From a virus: a stretch of DNA of 50,739 nt. The DNA is taken from positions 1 through 50,739 of the IMG/VR virus record IMGVR_UViG_3300025641_000013; one strand, written 5' to 3'. The notes beneath the pieces were generated by a model, which was given only the letters and a program-made list of their open reading frames with translations, searched no databases and was not told the origin of the DNA. Below are positions 47,758-50,739 of the stretch, piece after piece. The translations under genes were made by a program, and so were the position numbers. Each line of letters opens with the position of its first letter. The first letter of the stretch is position 1.

Positions 47758-49002
47758 ATGAGTAAGTGGTTTAAATATGACACTAAAATAGATGGACTTT
47801 TAGGTTCTGGTAGGTCTGATTGGAGTCAAATGGCAAGAGAAATACTAGGAGATGTTGAGTATAGTAAAGTAGATGCTCTAAGGAAGTATATTAAGAGGAG
47901 GAGTAAGAAAGAAACTGAAGTAACCAACACCTCAACAACTAAATCAAATGAATATTCAACACCGTTTCAACTGTCCGCTTGGGATGAGGATGGTACTATA
48001 ATGGATATTGATAAATATTGTGAACATCACGGCTTACCAAGAGAAGATATTACTTCTTATAAGCTGATTACGCATAGTAAAAATCCTTTCTATAATACTG
48101 TATTTAAGGAGGTCAAGACTAATGTTATTGATGTTGATTTAGCTAGACAGGAATTAATAGATGATTTAAAGCAATATTCTCCAACGTTTAAGACTTATTA
48201 TAGGTCTAAGCCAGAAGACGGTCATTTACTTATCGTTAATCCGTCTGATTGCCATATTAATAAATTAGCATTAGACTCTGAGACGGGAGACCCTTATGAT
48301 ATAGATATTGCAGTAAGGAGGATAACAGAAGGAGTTGAGGGAATATTAAATAAGGCTCAAGGATTCGAGATAGACAAGATACTATTCGTTATTGGTAATG
48401 ACATTTTGCACACCGACACTGTTGGTAATACCACTACAAGTGGAACTCCGCAAGACACGGTTACTACTTGGTCTGAGGCATTTAAGATAGCTAGAAGAGT
48501 ATATGTAGAGACTTTGGAGACTTTATTGGCTGTTGCTGATGTTCATGTAGTTCAAATTCAGAGCAACCATGATGTAATGAGCGGATATATGTTAGCTGAT
48601 TCGTTATATTCTTGGTTTCATAACAGTAAAAACGTTACTTGGGATATAGGAGCGAAACACAGAAAGTATTGGGCTTATGGTAATTCTCTTATAGGCTTAA
48701 GTCACGGAGATGGAATGAAGATGGATAATTTACCACTAGTAATGGCTAATGAAGCAAAACAAGAGTGGGCTAACTCAGACTACAGATACTTTATATTAGG
48801 ACACCTTCATCACTTTAAAAGCATAAAATTTCAAGACGGAAAAGACTTTCATGGGGTAGTAGTAGAATACATGAGAAGCCCTAGTGGAGCAGATAATTGG
48901 CACCATAAGGCTGGTTTTCAGCACGCTAAAAAAGCGATAGAAGGATTTATTCACAGCAAAGAAAATGGAAGGGTTGCTAAATTAATACACGCATTTAAGT
49001 AG
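47758..49002 (+). CDS. Calcineurin-like phosphoesterase (SbcD/Mre11-type)
   Basis: The 414-residue protein has the metallophosphoesterase motifs in order: PSDCHIN (D-x-H, about 163), IGNDILH (G-N-D, about 213), QSNHD (N-H-D, about 270), LSHGDG and ILGHLHHF (G-H-x-H, about 346). The first 130 residues are a separate region rich in Lys and Ser. With the upstream nuclease and ERF it makes an end-processing set similar to SbcCD or Mre11 systems, though no ATPase partner (SbcC/gp46) is in the window. Confidence 0.85.
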   Translation: MSKWFKYDTKIDGLLGSGRSDWSQMAREILGDVEYSKVDALRKYIKRRSKKETEVTNTSTTKSNEYSTPFQLSAWDEDGTIMDIDKYCEHHGLPREDITSYKLITHSKNPFYNTVFKEVKTNVIDVDLARQELIDDLKQYSPTFKTYYRSKPEDGHLLIVNPSDCHINKLALDSETGDPYDIDIAVRRITEGVEGILNKAQGFEIDKILFVIGNDILHTDTVGNTTTSGTPQDTVTTWSEAFKIARRVYVETLETLLAVADVHVVQIQSNHDVMSGYMLADSLYSWFHNSKNVTWDIGAKHRKYWAYGNSLIGLSHGDGMKMDNLPLVMANEAKQEWANSDYRYFILGHLHHFKSIKFQDGKDFHGVVVEYMRSPSGADNWHHKAGFQHAKKAIEGFIHSKENGRVAKLIHAFK

Positions 49003-49004
49003 GT

Positions 49005-49466
49005 ATGAAGGAAGAATGGAGAGACATAGTTGGATACGAAGGATTATATCAGGTATCTAACTTAGGGAGAGTTAAATCATTTAGAAGGGTTAAGCCTTTT
49101 ATATTAGGCATACGACTAAGATGCGGATATAATAGAGTAGCGTTATATAAAGATGGTGGTGTTAAAAATATTACCGTCCATAGATTAGTTGCTCAAGCGT
49201 TCATAAATAATAAGTACAATAAGCCATTAATTAATCATAAAAATGGTGTTAAACTTGATAATAGAGTTAAAAACCTTGAGTGGTGTACACATAAAGAAAA
49301 TACAATTCATAGCTTTGAAAACGGACTCCAAGAAAGGAAAGTCTCTAATCAAGATGCTATATACATTAGGGAGAATAAAGGTGGATTATATCAATGGCAA
49401 TTAGCTGAAAGGTTTAATGTATGTCAGCAAATGATTAGTATGATACAGTCTGGTAAAAGAAGGTAA
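49005..49466 (+). CDS. NUMOD4-HNH homing endonuclease
   Basis: The 153-residue protein has NUMOD4 (EEWRDIVGYEGLYQVSNLGR), HNH (VHRLVAQAFINNKYNKP, then INHKNGVKLDNRVKNLEW) and a C-terminal HTH (QWQLAERFNVCQQMISMIQ). It begins 3 bp after the phosphoesterase stop with no promoter or structured leader, so it differs from the two cassettes at 38 and 46 kb. A terminator follows 25 bp later. Confidence 0.88.
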   Translation: MKEEWRDIVGYEGLYQVSNLGRVKSFRRVKPFILGIRLRCGYNRVALYKDGGVKNITVHRLVAQAFINNKYNKPLINHKNGVKLDNRVKNLEWCTHKENTIHSFENGLQERKVSNQDAIYIRENKGGLYQWQLAERFNVCQQMISMIQSGKRR

Positions 49467-49491
49467 CATCCCTTTTAAATATTTTTAACAG

Positions 49492-49523
49492 AAAGAGCCT
49501 TTGCTATGTAGAGGCTCTTTTTA
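49492..49523 (+). terminator. Intrinsic terminator ending the replication module
   Basis: AAAGAGCCT pairs perfectly with AGGCTCTTT (9 bp, 11-nt loop) and is followed by T. Its T run merges with the next promoter box at 49522. Confidence 0.88.
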
Positions 49524-49529
49524 TATTTG
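49522..49529 (+). promoter_or_regulatory. TATATTTG -7 box directly after a terminator
   Basis: Exact TAnnTTTG match that shares bases with the terminator tail and ends 4 nt before the ATG at 49534. Confidence 0.62.
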
Positions 49530-49533
49530 TGCT

Positions 49534-49770
49534 ATGAAAGAATTTAATATTGAAGATGCTCTTTGCCCAGAAAGGGATAAGTTAATCATTGAAGGGGAAA
49601 TTATTACCGCTAAAATAGTGGATGCAGAGTTAGACGTTATAGATTGTACGTTTCATAATGACGGTTGCGTACAAGTAGAAACTAAAGACTATGCTTATTT
49701 AACTCTAACAAGAGGAAACTTAGAAATGCTTTTATGGTTGGTTGATGAAGCAGAATTAGAAATTATTTAA
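49534..49770 (+). CDS. Small acidic protein
   Basis: The 78-residue protein (MKEFNIEDALCPERDKLI) is acidic and beta-rich in the middle. The start at 49534 is fixed by the promoter 4 nt upstream; an earlier in-frame ATG lies inside the terminator. No domain recognised. Confidence 0.5.
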   Translation: MKEFNIEDALCPERDKLIIEGEIITAKIVDAELDVIDCTFHNDGCVQVETKDYAYLTLTRGNLEMLLWLVDEAELEII

Positions 49771-50069
49771 AAACAATAAATTATGAATATCAACACGATA
49801 GCCTTTTGATATTGCAGGGTACTAAAAATGATATACATTATTACACTAAAATAAAAAGACAATGAAGAAATACACAGCAGAAGTAGCAACGGGAATACTA
49901 ATGATTATTATGTTTGCAATTATATTTTTAGGATTATGAAAGAAAAATTTATTATAGCAAATATTGCCTAATGGAGTAATACCGCACTCTAAGTATAGAC
50001 TTGATAATAAATAACCCCCCTTTTATATTGCGGAAATTAAATACAGAAAAGAACACAATATTAAAACAG
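49771..50069. other. Gap with a hairpin and a membrane-peptide gene
   Basis: AATATCAA (49786-49793) pairs with TTGATATT (49806-49813) with a 12-nt loop. Beyond the 25-codon membrane peptide at 49862 only very short frames occur (11 codons at 49936). Confidence 0.4.
49862..49939 (+). CDS. 25-residue membrane peptide
   Basis: The peptide (MKKYTAEVATGILMIIMF) is a single hydrophobic helix after a short polar start. Very short, so uncertain, but it resembles the other membrane micropeptides in this genome. Confidence 0.35.
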   Translation: MKKYTAEVATGILMIIMFAIIFLGL

Positions 50070-50330
50070 ATGAGTAAAGACCCAAACGTAGAAAGCGTAA
50101 TAGAGCTTATTAAAGCTCGTTCTGAGAAAGGATTAAAGGAATACGGTACTGACACCACCAGAAAAGATTATAACGCCTTAGATTGGCTTAATGAAGCTCA
50201 AGCAGAGGCATTAGACTTAGCCATTTACTTAGAGGTAATAAAGAAAGACTATGTTAAGTTTAAGGAGTTGATTAAGTCTACGCCTAATGATAAGATTTTG
50301 GGCGGTAAGATAAGGAAGATATATGGGTGA
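50070..50330 (+). CDS. Conserved phage protein with WL-x-x-A-x-x-E-A-L-D-L-A-x-Y-L helix
   Basis: From the ATG at 50070 the protein is 86 residues. It contains RSEKGLKEYGTDTTRKDYN, then LDWLNEAQAEALDLAIYLEV, a pattern seen in many phage proteins annotated as unknown or related to MazG-like nucleotide pyrophosphohydrolases. The acidic helix could bind magnesium, but the full MazG E-E-x-x-E/D set is not complete. Function uncertain. Confidence 0.55.
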   Translation: MSKDPNVESVIELIKARSEKGLKEYGTDTTRKDYNALDWLNEAQAEALDLAIYLEVIKKDYVKFKELIKSTPNDKILGGKIRKIYG

Positions 50331-50442
50331 TTAACTATTCTCTATTACCATTGTAAATTCGGAAGGAAGAATTTCATTAAGCTTTTTCATTGTAGCCTTA
50401 GATGATGTTATGTCCGACTATAATACAACCCAATAAATGTAT

Positions 50443-50450
50443 TATATTTG
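50443..50450 (+). promoter_or_regulatory. TATATTTG -7 box, 4 nt before an ATG
   Basis: Exact TAnnTTTG match ending 4 nt before the ATG at 50455, again giving an almost leaderless transcript. Confidence 0.6.
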
Positions 50451-50454
50451 CGCA

Positions 50455-50739
50455 ATGAGAGATACAAAAGGTAGGTTTACTAAAGGTTATAATATGACAC
50501 CTGAAGAGAGGCTGAAAAAACATAGGTCAGCCGTAAACTCTTGGAAGAATAGAAGTGATTATATAGGTGACTTAAAGAAGCACCCTCTTTATAATAGTTG
50601 GAGGTATAAGTTTACTAAAAAAGGAAAGGCGATTGGATGGGACTCAAAATGGGATAAATTTAAAGATTTTTATAATGATGTCATTCCTTTTTACGAGGAA
50701 GGTAAAAAATTCTGTAGAAAAGATTTTTCTGATACATTT
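50455..50739 (+). CDS. AP2/HNH-type homing protein, partial (C-terminus outside window)
   Basis: The 95 visible residues start MRDTKGRFTKGYNMTPEER and include HPLYNSWRYKFTKKGKAIG followed by WDSKWDKFKDFYNDVIPFY. The L-Y-N-S/T-W-R then W-x-K-F-x-x-F pattern is that of AP2-containing HNH homing endonucleases. No nuclease residues can be judged because the gene runs off the edge. It has its own near-leaderless promoter. Confidence 0.6.
   Translation, partial: MRDTKGRFTKGYNMTPEERLKKHRSAVNSWKNRSDYIGDLKKHPLYNSWRYKFTKKGKAIGWDSKWDKFKDFYNDVIPFYEEGKKFCRKDFSDTF

Noticed and set aside
50338-50430. Minus-strand 28-codon frame reading DITSSKATMKKLNEILP
   Set aside because: It faintly resembles part of a LytTR regulator, but it is too short, lacks an upstream start, and could be chance.

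Overview
This window is part of a double-stranded DNA bacteriophage genome, incomplete at both ends (a gene runs off each edge). The AT-rich composition, the many TAnnTTTG boxes (the -7 element of Bacteroidota promoters) just upstream of genes on both strands, and A-rich leaders instead of clear Shine-Dalgarno sites point to a Bacteroidota host, probably of the Flavobacteriia. The head and tail gene order (large terminase, portal, scaffold-like protein, capsid protein, a run of small adaptor-like proteins, one very large tail protein, cupin, internal proteins) and the lack of a tape-measure or sheath gene suggest a short-tailed phage, perhaps related to crAss-like or Cellulophaga podoviruses. 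That placement is inference.

Positions 1-24.5 kb are the late, virion module, almost all on the minus strand. From upstream to downstream it holds a head-fibre-like protein, small unknown genes, a basic protein whose start codon appears to be ATC, a signal-peptide protein, a protein with apparently three GroES-like domains, the large terminase with an intein inside its P-loop, the portal, a scaffold-like protein, the major capsid protein, head and tail structural proteins, a second signal-peptide protein, three adaptor-like proteins, a 1277-residue tail protein, a cupin and two probable internal virion proteins. Three intrinsic terminators and about ten TAnnTTTG boxes divide it into transcription units.

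Positions 24.5-24.9 kb are the divergent control region. A plus-strand promoter drives a leader that ends in a terminator-like hairpin just before the first early gene, a winged-helix, initiator-like protein.

Positions 25-38 kb are the plus-strand early region. It contains about 35 small, mostly unrecognised genes, a miniature histidyl-tRNA-synthetase-like protein, two minus-strand insertions (a helix-turn-helix gene and an HNH endonuclease with about five helix-turn-helix units), several structured intergenic RNAs, a 23-bp direct repeat bracketing one gene, and an origin-like AT-rich stretch with tandem 10-bp repeats.

Positions 38-49 kb are the replication and recombination module: primase-helicase, ERF annealing protein, SSB-like protein, a stand-alone DnaA domain IV, a GIY-YIG nuclease, an orphan DNA methyltransferase, a small HNH protein, a Cas4/RecB-type nuclease and an SbcD-like phosphoesterase. 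Homing endonucleases are scattered through it. Two of them (37.98 and 46.08 kb) form matching cassettes: a TATATTTG promoter, a 75-nt leader that folds the same way in both with covarying helices and a likely pseudoknot, an HNH gene, and an ATGA overlap with the next gene. At 45.9 kb the cassette splits the nuclease gene but supplies a new N-terminus that keeps its conserved residues. This cassette family is the most interesting system I found. No tRNA gene, integrase, lysis gene, DNA polymerase, RNA polymerase or CRISPR array was recognised.
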